Translations under genes and position numbers: made by a program | Notes under the pieces: model-generated | Databases searched by the model: none | Seen by the model: only the letters and a program-made list of their open reading frames with translations | Told to the model about the DNA's origin: nothing | Assembly: GCA_024138015.1 (NCBI GenBank) | Contig: JAMXBB010000004.1 | Span: 113,099,064-113,163,063, forward strand | Origin: Lumnitzera littorea | Taxonomy: Eukaryota; Streptophyta; Magnoliopsida; Myrtales; Combretaceae | DNA: 64,000 bases | Direction: 5' to 3' | Shown: positions 35,088 to 47,844 of the stretch, piece after piece | How the letters are laid out: every line of letters begins with the position of its first letter | How positions within the stretch are numbered: the stretch's first letter is position 1

Positions 35088-35099
35088 GTATAAAAATGT

Positions 35100-36843
35100 G
35101 TATGTCAAAGTAACTAATGGTACATGAGTTGAACCTTATAGTACTTGAACTCTTTTACCCTTATAAACTCACATTTATAAATATATATTTTTACCCATAT
35201 TTGTACAATATATTTATGGACTTGTGTACAAGGGTAAACTCGAAACTATGGTAAACTTACAATAATAGTGCTAGTACTATTAGGTGCTTATTGATTTATT
35301 GTGTAGATAGGGTATAGGAAACTTAAACCACTAAGACTAATGATTAAGAATAAACTGCACCTTTTATTAACAAATTGAGTTTAACATGTAGAATAAATAA
35401 TTAAACTAAAAGCTATAAATAAAGGGAGTAGAATAAAGTATTAAGATTGCAAGAATTATTAATTATAAACCCTAAGAAGTTAACTCCTTATTTTATTTAA
35501 GCAACTCGAATTACGTTGGACATGCTTCTTTGCAAACATTACCTGACAACTATTATAACTGATCATGGATTGATTCAGGTGAATTGGTCTCTATGATTAT
35601 TTTGATTGTGCTTATAGTATAGTGCACCTAATTATGAATGTTAATTATTAATTAAAATTGGACCATGCATGGAGAATGTAGGATAAATGCATGTGCTTGG
35701 TGTATTGCCTTAGCTAAGTAATATAATCTCAAATGACGTTTTTTTTTTAATTTTGTAATTGAATTACTAAGCTACATATAGACAATTAGAGGTTTGCCAG
35801 TGTTTGTGATACTAATTAATCACCCTAATTAATGAACTTAATAATTATATTTGACAATATAATTAATTGAACATACATTGCAGGAAATTACATATATTAA
35901 GGCTATCAATACTATGTTATGGTATGTAGAGGCTGTAGGGTGGCTTACATCCCATGATATCACCTTATTTTGACCTTTGGAAACTAAGTGGTATCAAGCT
36001 CCTTTGATTAGAGCCTAGAGTGGGGATTCATCGCTTAGGGGTGTGGTTGACAGTGTATGCACCATATGATTACTTTCCCCTTATTTTTTTGCATACATCC
36101 CTTCGTATTTGAATGTGATGCCTATTTTCAAGATTAAAGTTAGGGATCGTAACATTCGAGGTTGATAGTAATTTTATTTATATGTGTGGGTATGACTTCT
36201 CAACCCTTGGCCAAAGAGGGGGTTTATACTCTTGGCCTTATGTAGTTGCCGGTTAACTGTATAAGTTGCTAAATTCATATGCATGTTTCATGCATTCATA
36301 TAAAGATTGACAACTTGTTTGTATTTGTGTTTATGCATAATATGAGAAAGAAATCTTACTATGAAGTAGTTTGCTCACCTCCAAAAGCTTTCATGCAGGT
36401 CTCTTGAAAGCTTGGGATGGCTAAGATCCATATGAAGGGTGTTTCTGTTATTCAAAATCTTACAAGATAGGTCTAATTTAGGGTCTAATTAGAGTTTCTC
36501 AAGCTATGAGATGAGAGGGTCAACTTTTAGATATCTATTACGAATTAAGTTTCAATTTTTCCTAGATCTTACTCGATATAAAATGTTTTGAAATTTATTT
36601 CTCAATCTTACAATTTAGCAGGGAATATCGATTCTCTGTGACCTTAGAAGGCTATCATATTTTATAATAACTATATATACTTTCTTATTTCCTTAGCACT
36701 ACTATGTTATCTAAGTATAAATAGATAAATATATAGAACCTTGTGCACTCTACCACACCAAGTGTTTATCATGTAGTTGGTGCACACATGCGAAATGACA
36801 ACTTATTGAGATAATAGTATTAGGCCGTATTTAGAGTGTGACA
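35100..36843 (+). mobile_element. Gypsy-type LTR piece
   Basis: Shows the shared LTR landmarks in plus orientation: GATTGTGCTTATAGTATAGTGCACC (35,604), a TTTGCTCACC block followed by CATGCAGGTC (36,369-36,402), AATATCGATTCTCTG (36,626) and the terminus GAGTGTGACA ending at 36,843. Its left end is not defined and may have been disrupted by the adjoining solo LTR. No coding sequence. Confidence 0.55.
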
Positions 36844-37286
36844 AAAAATGTCTTGGAAAGATAAAAAGAAATTATATGAATCGGTAAAAATTGCTTTTTA
36901 GCCAAATGATAATAATTGTAAAAGTATATGATACGTATTAATAGATACGTATTAATTATGTTTGTTACAAAATAATTAAAAAATACCCAAAATTTTCCTA
37001 TATAGCACCTGAACTCACATGATACTCTTTAAAAAATTGAGGCTACTTTTGATGGTGATTCTCCTTCCCTTAAGGTTGCACCTCAACCCTATCAAGGTGG
37101 AGCTAAGGTAGTTGTTGGTGCTTTATATTATTAAGTCTGATGGACCCTTTTTTTTTTTATTTTTTTTGCCAAATATCTTTCTCGAATTTAGTATTTGGCT
37201 CATTCCTTTTACACGTAAGTACTCTAAATAGTCCTATTTTTCTAAAGTTAGTCTTGCATGCTATATAATTTTAATAAATTATCATA
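36844..37286. other. Short spacer, nothing recognised
   Basis: AT-rich sequence with one GC-richer patch (37,040-37,140) that shows no sustained reading frame and no similarity I recognise. Confidence 0.35.
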
Positions 37287-37294
37287 TATATAGC

Positions 37295-38065
37295 TAGATC
37301 CGTCCACCAGGCCCACCTATCCCTAAATTAGTGATTCACGGACCTGGCCATGATTGAATAGTAACTAGTCCCCTAAGGGGAGGGGGAGGTGGGGTTGGGG
37401 GGATTCCAAGTCAATTAGACCTTTAAACCATTTTTTTTAATATTTAATTTTTTTATTAATTTTATTAATCTCTCTTTTTTAAATATATTAATAAATTCTA
37501 AAAACATGACCTCCTTTTTAAATATAGTAATTTATTAATAATTTCTAATTTTTTATTAATTTTTGACTTAATATGATTCCAACTTTTTTTATATTTTTTC
37601 TCTTAAATTTTATTTTGTTCTTTATATTCAAATTCTTAATATTTGACAAGTTTTACAAAAAAGGACTTATATTAACTTAAATTGAATTTTCAATTTATCA
37701 TTAATACATATTTAAATTATGATTAGTCATCTATTATTAAATGAAATTATATTATTTTTAAAAAATTATCCTTCACCCTTGCAAATAAGATGGTTTTGAT
37801 ATGCTATGACCTAATGAATATCGTCCAATTTTTTTTTCCTAACTTAATGACCTCCCTTTTCTCTTTATCTATATTTTTAAGGGGTGAACTAGTCAGATCG
37901 ATCTGCTAGTTCGAGTAGTTTCACTCTCTTGAATCGCTTGAATCTTTAAGACCTGGCGGTTTCCCGGGGTGGGGGGAGAGGGGGTGGTAACTTAACCTAG
38001 CCTCTCAAAGGCTGAGCTATTTCTAGATCGGTTTATGGTTTGAAACCTATCCTTGCATAAGTCTA
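37295..38065 (-). mobile_element. hAT-like non-autonomous element, copy 2 (inverted)
   Basis: A 771-bp element beginning TAGATCCGTC and ending GCATAAGTCTA, flanked on both sides by the identical octamer TATATAGC (37,287-37,294 and 38,066-38,073). It is the reverse-complement relative of 8,667-9,444: GGTTTATGGTTTGAAAC near its right end pairs with TTCGAACCATAAACC of copy 1, and the AT-rich middle also aligns. Two G-rich runs (37,377-37,401 and 37,965-37,987) are peculiar to this copy. No transposase. Confidence 0.75.
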
Positions 38066-38073
38066 TATATAGC

Positions 38074-39915
38074 TTGAAAATCGTAGAAAACACTAAATAT
38101 GGACTAAAAAAAATGAAACACTTAGATCTACAATCTTAACATTTATAAAAAAAAAAAAAATTTGTATATTTTATTATGTAGCATCAGTTTATGATAAAAG
38201 TTACATTAGGAAATTAATCTAATCCTCGACTTCCTAATATAAAGATAATATTGAATTGCTGCTAAAATCTAATTACTAATGAAGAGTTTATTAAATGTGG
38301 ATAATAAATTGAAGAATATGTATTTTTGACGTATCATGATGATAATTTTAGGTTAAATATAGTCTAGACTAAAAGGACTATTTGTTTTATAGTATGAAAA
38401 ATGGAATATTCAAAATTTTCAATATCTTCAAATTTCCACCTTGTAAATATTCATATATTGATGAAATTATGATGAGTATAATAGGATTCCTAGAGTGTCA
38501 TCTATGATAAAATGTCAATTGGACCCATATATGTATAATAACCAACTCTTAGAATTTTATGGAATAGATCCATTTTACTTAAGTTGACCAGGTTAATAAA
38601 AGTGATATAATGGCTTACATATTATATATTAGTCAAAAAAAAAAGTTGATTTAAACCACCATAAATGAATATGATATGTTTAGAGTAATGACACACTAAA
38701 ATTGACAATTTTTACTATCTTGAACTTAGCAAGTCGTATATTTTTTTAAATTATTTAACTGTCTAGTTTAGGAAATAATGTTAACAACCCTCAATTATGT
38801 ATAAATTAATAAAATATACGATGAAAAGATTGAATTCCACTTGTTTCTAGCTTAAATAGCTCCTTATATACTAAATTATCATTCATTACTTTTTTTTTTT
38901 TTTTTTTTTTTTGCAAATTTTGATTTGGCACTTTTGATTTTCCAAAAGACAAAATGTCCTAAGAGTTTCATTGAATTGGGAGGGATGCGGGAAAATCTGA
39001 AATTCATTTTCGTGAATTGGTGACAAAACAAATGCATTTAACCCTTTTAATTGAATTATAGCTAGTCATGTCTTAAGATGAAATTTTTTGGATTTTGATT
39101 CAATGGATAAATGGAAATAATATGCATAATTGCGACCTGAATATTTCACTGCAGTAATATGGACCTACATGTTGCCACCACCTTAACCCATAGGAAAGGT
39201 TAGGGTTTTTTTTTTTTTTTTTCTTTTTAAACTAGAGAAACTTAAAGAATTAAAAATTAATGGTTAAATAAGAAATTGTATAAACACGAAAACTTTTAAA
39301 ATTACATAACCCCTATATTTTTTCAAAAATCAACACCTAGATCCTCTCAAACTTTGTGGGGCCCATTTTTGGCTGCAAATGTGCATTTTCATCCTGACAT
39401 GGAAAAAAACACATAGAAAAAGCCACGTAATTTTTTAGGCTGACTTGAACACTTTAATCCAATTTTATCCTTTTTAAGGCTGCATCTGCTCTTAATACGT
39501 GATACGTAGCATTTGAATAGTTAAAAGGTCACCAAAAATTTATAATAACAGCAACAAGATGGCCAATTCTCAACTTTTTACTTTCACTCTTCGGCGAATC
39601 ATGCTTTTGGGTAGAAACGATACCAAACATACATAGAATCAAATATATATAGCTCGAGAAATAGTGAAGGATGATAATAATTTGGGAAGTTTCAAAATAA
39701 TAATAATTATAATAGTGTAAAATTTGAGGTCTAAACAAGATACAAAGACTAAAGTAGAAATAAAAAATAGTGAGTTTTGATATTAAACGATTAACTAGCA
39801 TTGAAATAACTATTAGTATCTCGAAATGTTAGGGAAGAATTTAAAAATAACAAGACTTACATATTGTACTATGTAAATTGTGCATAGAAAATAAACCATA
39901 GTAATAATAAAGTAA
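38074..39915. other. AT-rich spacer with a duplicated block
   Basis: Part of it (about 38,780-39,215) is related to 48,140-48,425: both have GTTAACAACCCTCAAT, TTGTTTCTAGCTTAAATAG, TTGATTTGG, GCACTTTTGATTTTC-like and ACCTTAACCCA words in the same order. Poly-T runs at 38,890-38,912 and about 39,207-39,221. No gene recognised. Confidence 0.45.
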
Positions 39916-40320
39916 CATTTGGTTGTAAGGACTGACATGATAAGTGCATAGAGGATAAGATAGTACAAGCTTATTGTACTATGTTTGGATTATACAGTAT
40001 ACAATACAAAATTTATATCAAAAAATTAATTATTTGTATTATAAAATAAGCAATTTTTTTGTAATATTTAATAAAAATAATATTAAATAACTCAATTTTA
40101 TAATATAAAGGGATATTTTTAAGAATATAAAATATTTTTCATTTCTTGTCCTATGAATTTTATTTTTGTATCGTGATGTATATATGACAAAATTTGGGCC
40201 TTTTGTCCTACCCATCAACCTAACTTTTTGTTCAATTACCAAATCAAGTTACAAACTAAATATGGGATAAAATTTTTTATTCAATCTAGTATTACAAAAA
40301 TTGTAGAACCAAACACTACT
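39916..40320. mobile_element. MITE-like element
   Basis: About 405 bp bounded by CATTTGGTTGTAAG on the left and TTGTAGAACCAAACACTACT on the right (inverted TTTGGTT/AACCAAA ends), with TAA directly repeated at both flanks (39,913-39,915 and 40,321-40,323). The interior is AT-rich and non-coding. End sequences of this kind are common in plant MITEs; a three-base TAA duplication would fit PIF/Harbinger, but the inverted repeats are short and the superfamily is not certain. Confidence 0.45.
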
Positions 40321-41249
40321 TAATAATAGTAAACAAGTAACTAGTACACAAAAATGAACTATAATAACACGAATACTAGTTATAAAAAAATAGAAGAGAA
40401 AAAAAAGAAAAAATGATATTACATTAGAAGATATAGAGATCACAAAAGGTTTAGAGGGTTGAGTTATTGAGAACTACACAAATCATAGAGGATTTGGTTG
40501 TTGAAGAAAATATAAGGATCACATGGGCTTAAGTCACTGAAGAAATGTGAACCCATCCCCCCTTCCCTAATAGTGCAATTTATTAAAGACAAAGTATTAT
40601 TGGCACTTGATCTATGTAGGAACATGCTTTTTATAATTCTACTTCCTCTTGAATTAGTTGTAAGCCTTAAATATAAGCCCAGTAATTATAGGATCAGGTT
40701 TAGCACGTAAAGTTTAGGACGATCGGCTAAATGATCCTATCAAACATAAATTATAAATTAAAATTAGAAATATTAGTAAAAATGACTCTGTAAGTTAGAA
40801 TTTAAGAAAATAAGTAATAAAATAAATGAATATAAAAATTTTAAATTTTAAGTAAATTATTCGTTATTTATCGGAAATACGTAAAATGTATTTCGATAAT
40901 TAATGAATTGCTAAAGATAAATTATATATATGCTAAAAATCATAGAATGACCTAAATAATATTTAGGAGTATTTACTTATACTCCATATGTATTTACATA
41001 TAGATAGAAATATACGACATTATCTAAATTGCTCAAAATTTGCTATAAAATTGCGAAATAATTAAAGGAAATTATAAAAAAAATCAAAGAAAAATCAGGG
41101 AGATAGGAAATTATCCAAATCAAGTTATGGCAACTAGGGGAAGTAAGAAAAAAATTGACCAATTAAATTGAAGCAACAAAAAAGGCAAAAAAATGGAAGA
41201 GGATAAGCTAATCTTGTTTAATTAATACATAAAGTTTACTTTACAGCCT

Positions 41250-41258
41250 TATAAATAG
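41250..41258 (+). promoter_or_regulatory. TATA box of the gapped LTR
   Basis: TATAAATAG in the position equivalent to 17,438-17,446 in the nested LTR, with the shared downstream word GGAAATTAGGGTT at about 41,330. Confidence 0.55.
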
Positions 41259-41416
41259 TAAGAAAATTACAAAAGTTAAGTTTTTTAGTTTGAAACCTCA
41301 AAAAATTAGCAAGGGTAAAAAATAAGAAGGAAATTAGGGTTAAGAAAAATTTTCCTAAATTTATGCAATAGGAGCTAGTGAATTGAACCCATACATCACC
41401 ACCACTTGAGATCGAG

Positions 41417-41445
41417 CCACCACCACCACCACCACCACCACCACC
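41417..41445 (+). repeat. (CCA)n microsatellite
   Basis: About nine CCA units in the transcribed leader part of the LTR. The related LTR at 17.6 kb lacks it, so the expansion is specific to this copy. Confidence 0.85.
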
Positions 41446-43085
41446 CTACTCCAAACCGAGCGCTTGAATTGGTTGACATACCCTAAATTGGTGTTGGTGG
41501 TTGAAAGCTTAAGAACCAAGCGAGTCCCAAATCTCATATAATTTTGCAAAATTTCTTAAAATTATTAATTCTAATTAGAAAATTTTGAAATTTGTTATTC
41601 TGATATTTTATTGTATGTAGATTTAGGGAAATATAGTGGTTAAGTTTAATCACGTATGTAAATATAGGGTTCTTACAAAATTGAACAAAACCGAACATAT
41701 TTAGAATTAGAAATAAATAGGTTTAAGAGTGTAGTTTAGAGCTTAAAATTTTTCTGTAAACTACTAGTGTAATATATAACAATGCTATGAAGCCATTTTT
41801 CTAAAATTAATTTTAAAAAATTTTAGGTAAATTTTTAGCCTTAAAATGATAAGAAAAATGAGTAATTTTGGATTAATTAAATAATTAAATGATTTATTAC
41901 TGATTTAGAGGGTAATTTGATGTTTAAGGATGTTAAATTCTGATAGGGTAACATAATCGTAGAATTTGGAGTATTAATTGCAATTAATATGGGAATTATG
42001 TAGTAAATGTGAGTAATTTAGTAATATGTGAAATTGGAATTTTAATAAATATGAAATAATAGGTTAGATTGGATAATATAATAATAATATTAGTACATAT
42101 TAAATCTGGTACAAAAATTAATTTTAGGTAATTATACAAAAAATCTAAAATTTTCTCGTATCGGGAGTAAATCCAGTGCACTAATTAGGATTAGAGTGTA
42201 TCGAGTATGTTAAGATACCGAATTAAGACTTAGTATGATATTAGAATACTTGAGCTTGATGTGAGTAATTTCACATTAGCGTTCGAAACGTATTTTAGAA
42301 TTATTTGTAGTTGAAACCAATTTAGAAACTGTAAACCCCACAATTTTAACTATTTAAGATAGAATTGAACCCTAATACTGTAGATGACTCAAAGAGTCAT
42401 TAAAGCCGAGTAAGATAAAAATTTAATAAATCATAAATCTAAATATATTATAAATAGTAAAAACATTAGAAATTGATCAAAACCCTAAATCGTATACTAA
42501 AGCCCTAAAATTGCTTTAAGCACATTAACCAAAATTGAACCCGAATTTGTTCAAAACTCTAAAATTATAAATATAAACTTATAAAATAATTAAACATTAC
42601 ACAATAGAAATAAAATTATAGTTGAATGTAATTTTTGACTAAATCGCCTATTCACACGAAATTATAACGAAGTCGCCCCAATAACTTGTAAAAATTATAA
42701 TTGTAACGGGTATCAATTAAATTGATAAAATTTCATAAAAATTTGAAAATTAATTTACGAGGAGAATCGTATTAATTTATATGATTCGAAAAATTATATA
42801 TATTTGTTAATAATTTTCATTTTCTTTCTCTTCTATTTCCAATTTATCTCTTTTTCTTCTTCCATTTCCACTTTCATGTTTCTATCCTGCACAAAATGTG
42901 GACAATTAACAAATTAAAATAGCAAACGCAGTCCACGTGATGATTATTTTTGTTTTATATACATTAATGCAAAATCTAACTTAACTTAAATATTAAGCTA
43001 TCAATCATGTGAGCAAGAGAAAAATATAAATATGGAAAAAGAAAAAAAAATTCTGCACAAACACAAAACTTGGAGAGCGAACCGT

Positions 43086-43155
43086 GAAGGAGAGAAAGAA
43101 AAAGAAAGAAGGAAGAAAAAGAAGAAGAAAAGAGGAAGGAAAAGAAGAAGAAGAA
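43086..43155 (+). repeat. 70-base pure purine tract
   Basis: Uninterrupted A/G sequence (GAA and GAAA words) running from GAAGGAGAGAAAG to AAGAAGAAGAA, about 430 bases before the assembly gap. It is followed by TA-rich microsatellite DNA. Confidence 0.85.
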
Positions 43156-43581
43156 TAAAAATAAAAACAAAATTAATAGGTAAGTAATTTAGTTTAGTAG
43201 TATAGATGTATATTATATAGTATACACATGTATAAATATAGTATGTATATGGTATTTTTTTTTTTGTATTTTCTTATGGTATTTTTTTACATATAACCTT
43301 ACTATTATATGTCCATGTATATTAATACTTAAATTTAATTATATGTGTATATATAAGGTGAGGTATGTATACATGTATGTACCTAGGTATATAGTATGTA
43401 TTATGCATTTGGTTTTTCTTAATACATATAATTACTAATTTACATAACTATAGTATAAATATATATATATATATATATATGTACCGTAACTATATATATG
43501 TGGGTATACATGTATGATTATTTACATATATATGTATAGTCGTATAGTATATAGTGGGGTATTTTTATAAGTATGTTTATA

Positions 43582-44081
43582 NNNNNNNNNNNNNNNNNNN
43601 NNNNNNNNNNNNNNNNNNNNNNNNNNNNNNNNNNNNNNNNNNNNNNNNNNNNNNNNNNNNNNNNNNNNNNNNNNNNNNNNNNNNNNNNNNNNNNNNNNNN
43701 NNNNNNNNNNNNNNNNNNNNNNNNNNNNNNNNNNNNNNNNNNNNNNNNNNNNNNNNNNNNNNNNNNNNNNNNNNNNNNNNNNNNNNNNNNNNNNNNNNNN
43801 NNNNNNNNNNNNNNNNNNNNNNNNNNNNNNNNNNNNNNNNNNNNNNNNNNNNNNNNNNNNNNNNNNNNNNNNNNNNNNNNNNNNNNNNNNNNNNNNNNNN
43901 NNNNNNNNNNNNNNNNNNNNNNNNNNNNNNNNNNNNNNNNNNNNNNNNNNNNNNNNNNNNNNNNNNNNNNNNNNNNNNNNNNNNNNNNNNNNNNNNNNNN
44001 NNNNNNNNNNNNNNNNNNNNNNNNNNNNNNNNNNNNNNNNNNNNNNNNNNNNNNNNNNNNNNNNNNNNNNNNNNNNNNNNN
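43582..44081. other. Assembly gap, 500 N
   Basis: Exactly 500 undetermined bases, a conventional placeholder length, so the true size is unknown. It sits in TA-rich repeat DNA of an LTR that has relatives elsewhere in the window, which probably explains the break. Confidence 0.98.
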
Positions 44082-45765
44082 TAAATCATAAATATATTAA
44101 GAAAAAACTAAAATTAATATTTTATAACTTTTTAAATTAAAATAATAAATTTTGTGATATTTTTACATCATAGTTCAAATTGCGAGTCACAACGTCCAAA
44201 ACGGACCTTACTGTGAGAAAATACTCTAAAAAATGATCAAAATGGACTATAAGTTCATAATGATCTGAGCTAAAACAAAAAAATTATATGCGATTCAACA
44301 AAAAGCATGAATCGGTAATTTCGTGTAACTAGGTAAAGTAAACATTACAAATTACAATAGTAGTTTAGCTTTAAATTCTCAAACTTACAATTTTCTATAT
44401 TCCTTATTTTTAGGTAATTACGATTTTAATCCTGATTTGCCATCAGATTACTACAACCTTTGAGTAGAGTATGGTCGAGTGAGTACTCCTGATGACTCTA
44501 TACTTATGTTGTACTTGTAATTAGTGTACCTAAAGTAAACATTAATAATTTGATGCATAGGGGTGTAGGATGTGCATGTGTTTGAATACTGATTATGTAT
44601 TGTGTAAAAGATTGTGAAATATAATAGTTAAATAATTGATTGCTTGATTTATTACTGCATAATTGAAAGGTTTGTTGATTTTTGTTGATCATCTCATAAG
44701 TTGACTTAATCATATTCGACTTAACTAAAATTCAATGGATCATGCATAGAGTACGAACATTGCATATAATGTTCCGATTGTCACCTTACGTGGTTGGTAA
44801 TGAAAGGCCTTAGAGAGATGGATTCCTACATGATATAATTAGTATAATATATGAGCATTAGTATAACAAGACCTTATCCTTAGTTTACGGGTTCTATTGG
44901 CGCTAGAAATGATAATCGTAGATGGTTGGGGATCGCGTCTAGAGACCACTGTTGTAGAGTGTGAGCGTGGACTGCAGGGGCCACCTCACCGCTAGACTTG
45001 GATATTTATATATTACTAACTTTTGGAAATAGAAACTTGTTTCGTAAAATAAGGAATTTCTATATATATTTATATATGGTTAAAAAAAACCCTAGGTGCT
45101 AGAGCCCGATTATGATTGGTACCGATGTATCTTCAATCCTTATTTCGGAAGGTATTAAATCCGATGTTATATACAGTACCGGTCAACTGCATATATATAC
45201 TGTTTGACATACTACTTGTACATGCATTCATATATTTGGTAATAAACTATTTGATAACTTGCTTGCTCGTATAGTACGAGGGATGACTTACTAAGCTCTT
45301 TTAGTTTACTCTTTAATAGTTTTCTCTTGCAAGTTGCTAGATGATCAGGCATGAGTTAAGAATTGAGAGTTGAGTGCCAACGTCGAGATACATAGAAGTT
45401 AGAATCTAAGGACAGACTGTATGGTTCGTTTGAATTATTATATATATAATTATTAATACTATATTTAAATTTTGTAACTTTAGCAAGTTTGAGTTTTAGA
45501 ACTTTACTATCTAATCTTATCGTTTGGTAGGAGATACCGATTCTTTACGGTTTTGATGGACTGTAACTTATCGGATATCCATAATCATATATATGTTATT
45601 GTAAGTTAATTAAATTAAGAATAAAAATAAATAAATAAAAACATTAGTGATTAATTGTTTAGAATCTTGCAATTTCTGACTTACAAGATAATTTTCAAAT
45701 CATGGGTGCCTACATAATATAAAAATTTTAGGTAATCCAACTAGACCCCTTTTAAGGTCATGACA

Positions 45766-47105
45766 CTTATTATAATTTTTTTTCTTAATTATAGGACAAA
45801 GCTTAAGAACTTCAACTATAGTGTATTGATGATTCTAATAGCACCTTGTATGAAATTAATAAAGAAATATTTAGAGAGGTGTTTGGTCTTAAGTATAATG
45901 GCAGGGTGAGAGGATTAGCTTTAAGACCTATACCTACAAGATTTTTTGGGTTATTTGGATCCAATGTCTGTGGATAAAGTTGTACAGGTGATGGTAATTC
46001 AAACGAGATTGCTTAATTGAAAGAAAAGTTATCAACACTAAGACAAAAATATGATGCTTTAGTGAAGTTTTTGGTATAGAAGAATCCTAAATATTCATGG
46101 AGGGAAATTTTCAATGGTAACAACTAGGTAAAAGTTATATTCATTTTTCGTTTTTTTAATTTACTTTATTTTCATTTTTCATTGTTTATTTTTTTTATAA
46201 ATTTCACTAATTTTCTTTTCAATAACAGGTTGGGATTAATAGAAATGGACTAAGCATATCTCCTTCTCCCAATATTTCCTCTCGTTCAAGCCATCAACTT
46301 ATTTCATCTAATCATATAGTTTGAGAGATAGCTTTATGCATTATATATATCAGGACTAATGCTTCATACTATTTAGATATTCTCCCTCTTTGTTTTTTTT
46401 TTTCAAAAATATTGGAATTTTAGTATTATTAAGTTATTAACAGTTTCAGCACATAAAACCATGTTGACATAATGTTCTCATTTGTTAATTTATGGATATA
46501 AATGTATGAGATACATCTCTTTTGATGAATGTCCTGTTATCTTTCAGTTTTATTTTTACGTTATTTCCATGCTATATTATCAAATGAATTATACCGAGAG
46601 AATGAAAATTAACACATAAATCATACCTATTACAGTAGGTGTTCAATTATTAGAGTTAAAAATTTTTTGGTGGTTGAATTTGCCTCTTATCTAAATTTAG
46701 TATTAAATATTTATAGTGGTCTTTTCATCCAATAAATCTACATATAAAAATTAGACATTAAAAAGTTACGGTGGTTGCTGTTGCCTGAATAGTCACTCTA
46801 AAAAAGGTGCTAAGATGCAACACTAAATTTTACGGCAGTTCAAATTGCCTCCATGTTAAACGATCTTGAATTTCTCCTATAAGATATGGGTTATATAAAC
46901 CGCTAGTAAGAATTTAAAAAAGTCACCGCTACTATAAATGGGCTACCCTGATGATTGTCAACATCACCTCACCAACGTAGAGATGGTGGCATTCGTAGCA
47001 CCCTTGCGGCGGTTTCATGAACCACCTCTATGTAATTTAGAGGCGATTATAAATGCCTCTAATAAAAAAAGAAAAATATTGCGAAAGGTCTAATTTGTTG
47101 TAGTG
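45766..47105 (+). mobile_element. CACTA (En/Spm) transposon 3' part
   Basis: A coding remnant at 45,831-45,970 reads EINKEIFREVFG, YNGRVRGLALRPIPTRFFG and so on, the conserved end of the plant CACTA-associated transposase (Transposase_24 type); a coiled-coil-like stretch follows to 46,120, then an intron-like gap and, after an ATAACAG acceptor (46,229), a short last exon of Ser-rich sequence. The terminus is TTTGTTGTAGTG at 47,105, the inverse of CACTACAACAAA. Subterminal short repeats with GCGGTTTCATGAACCACCTC and GAGGCGATTATAAATGCCTC precede it. The 5' part is missing where the LTR ends at 45,765. In-frame stops show it is inactive. Confidence 0.75.
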
Positions 47106-47844
47106 CTCATTGTCCATTGAATCTTGATATCTATATGATCTCAATGTCCATGGGACCTCGATGACTATCGGATCTCGCTATACACAGGGGCTTGGTAACT
47201 GTAGGATCTCAATGTCTGTGAGGCTTGGTTTCCATACAAGCTTGGTAACGTATGGGGCTAGGTGTTGTTATGATTGGTGTAAACCCTACAAATATAACAT
47301 TTTGGAGTCAGAGCCAAATTCAAACATTGATAGCTATTGACTTAGGCTTGCTAAGAAAATGAAATAAAAAATTGATAAAAATTCAAAATTTAAAATGTTA
47401 AACCTTAAATTTGTTAACCACAAATTAAAATCACGAACCAATTAAGAAGCTTAGAACCCAAACCCTAAAACCTAAAAGATATGAGACCCTAAATTAATAT
47501 CTAAATAAGAAGAAAACCCTAATATATATATATATAATTGGGATAAAAGTTGAGTGCAAAGTGCAAGTGCAAGTGCTGAGATAAATACTAGAAAGATAGA
47601 ATTAGAAAGTAGAATATATAATTGGTTGGAAACTTTAAATGTAATGAACATTCTATTATTTAGATTTTGTAATCTTCCTAAGTTGTACAAATTTTAGAAT
47701 CGTATAATTGATTTAATTTTTTTAGTAGGAGATACTAATTCTTTATAGTTTTGATAGATTATGATCTATTGTTTATTTATAGTTATTTATATTTTATAAG
47801 AAATTAGTAAATGTGAAAACATATCTTATGATAGTTGGTTTGCC
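47106..47844 (+). mobile_element. Decayed gypsy-type LTR piece
   Basis: Contains GTAGGAGATACTAATTCT and TTATAGTTTTGATAG (47,726-47,760), matching the GGAGATACCGATTC block of the LTRs ending at 5,556, 45,765 and 61,463. The upstream part has repeated GATCTCAATGTC words (47,130-47,215) and AAACCCTAAA words. Limits are not defined. Confidence 0.4.

Larger units (their letters stand above)
40690..45765 (+). mobile_element. Gypsy-type LTR region with assembly gap
   Basis: The left part (40,690-42,600) matches the nested LTR at 16,900-18,800; the right part (44,150-45,765) matches 3,950-5,556 and, inverted, 61,463-63,100. Landmarks: TATAAATAG (41,250), GGAAATTAGGGTT (41,330), GGGGCCACCTCACCGCTAGACTTGG-type block (44,978), ACTTACTAAGCTC (45,287), GGAGATACCGATTC (45,529) and terminus AAGGTCATGACA (45,765). 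The middle (42,650-44,150) holds a second TATA-like word, a purine tract, TA-rich microsatellites and 500 Ns, so either one LTR with a long AT-rich core or two LTRs joined at the gap is possible. No polyprotein is seen. Confidence 0.6.

Noticed and set aside
42976..43170. Phe-rich minus-strand open frame
   Set aside because: It is the complement of the purine tract and has no protein-like composition.
43554..44091. Open frames across 43.55-44.09 kb
   Set aside because: They consist of undetermined bases of the assembly gap.
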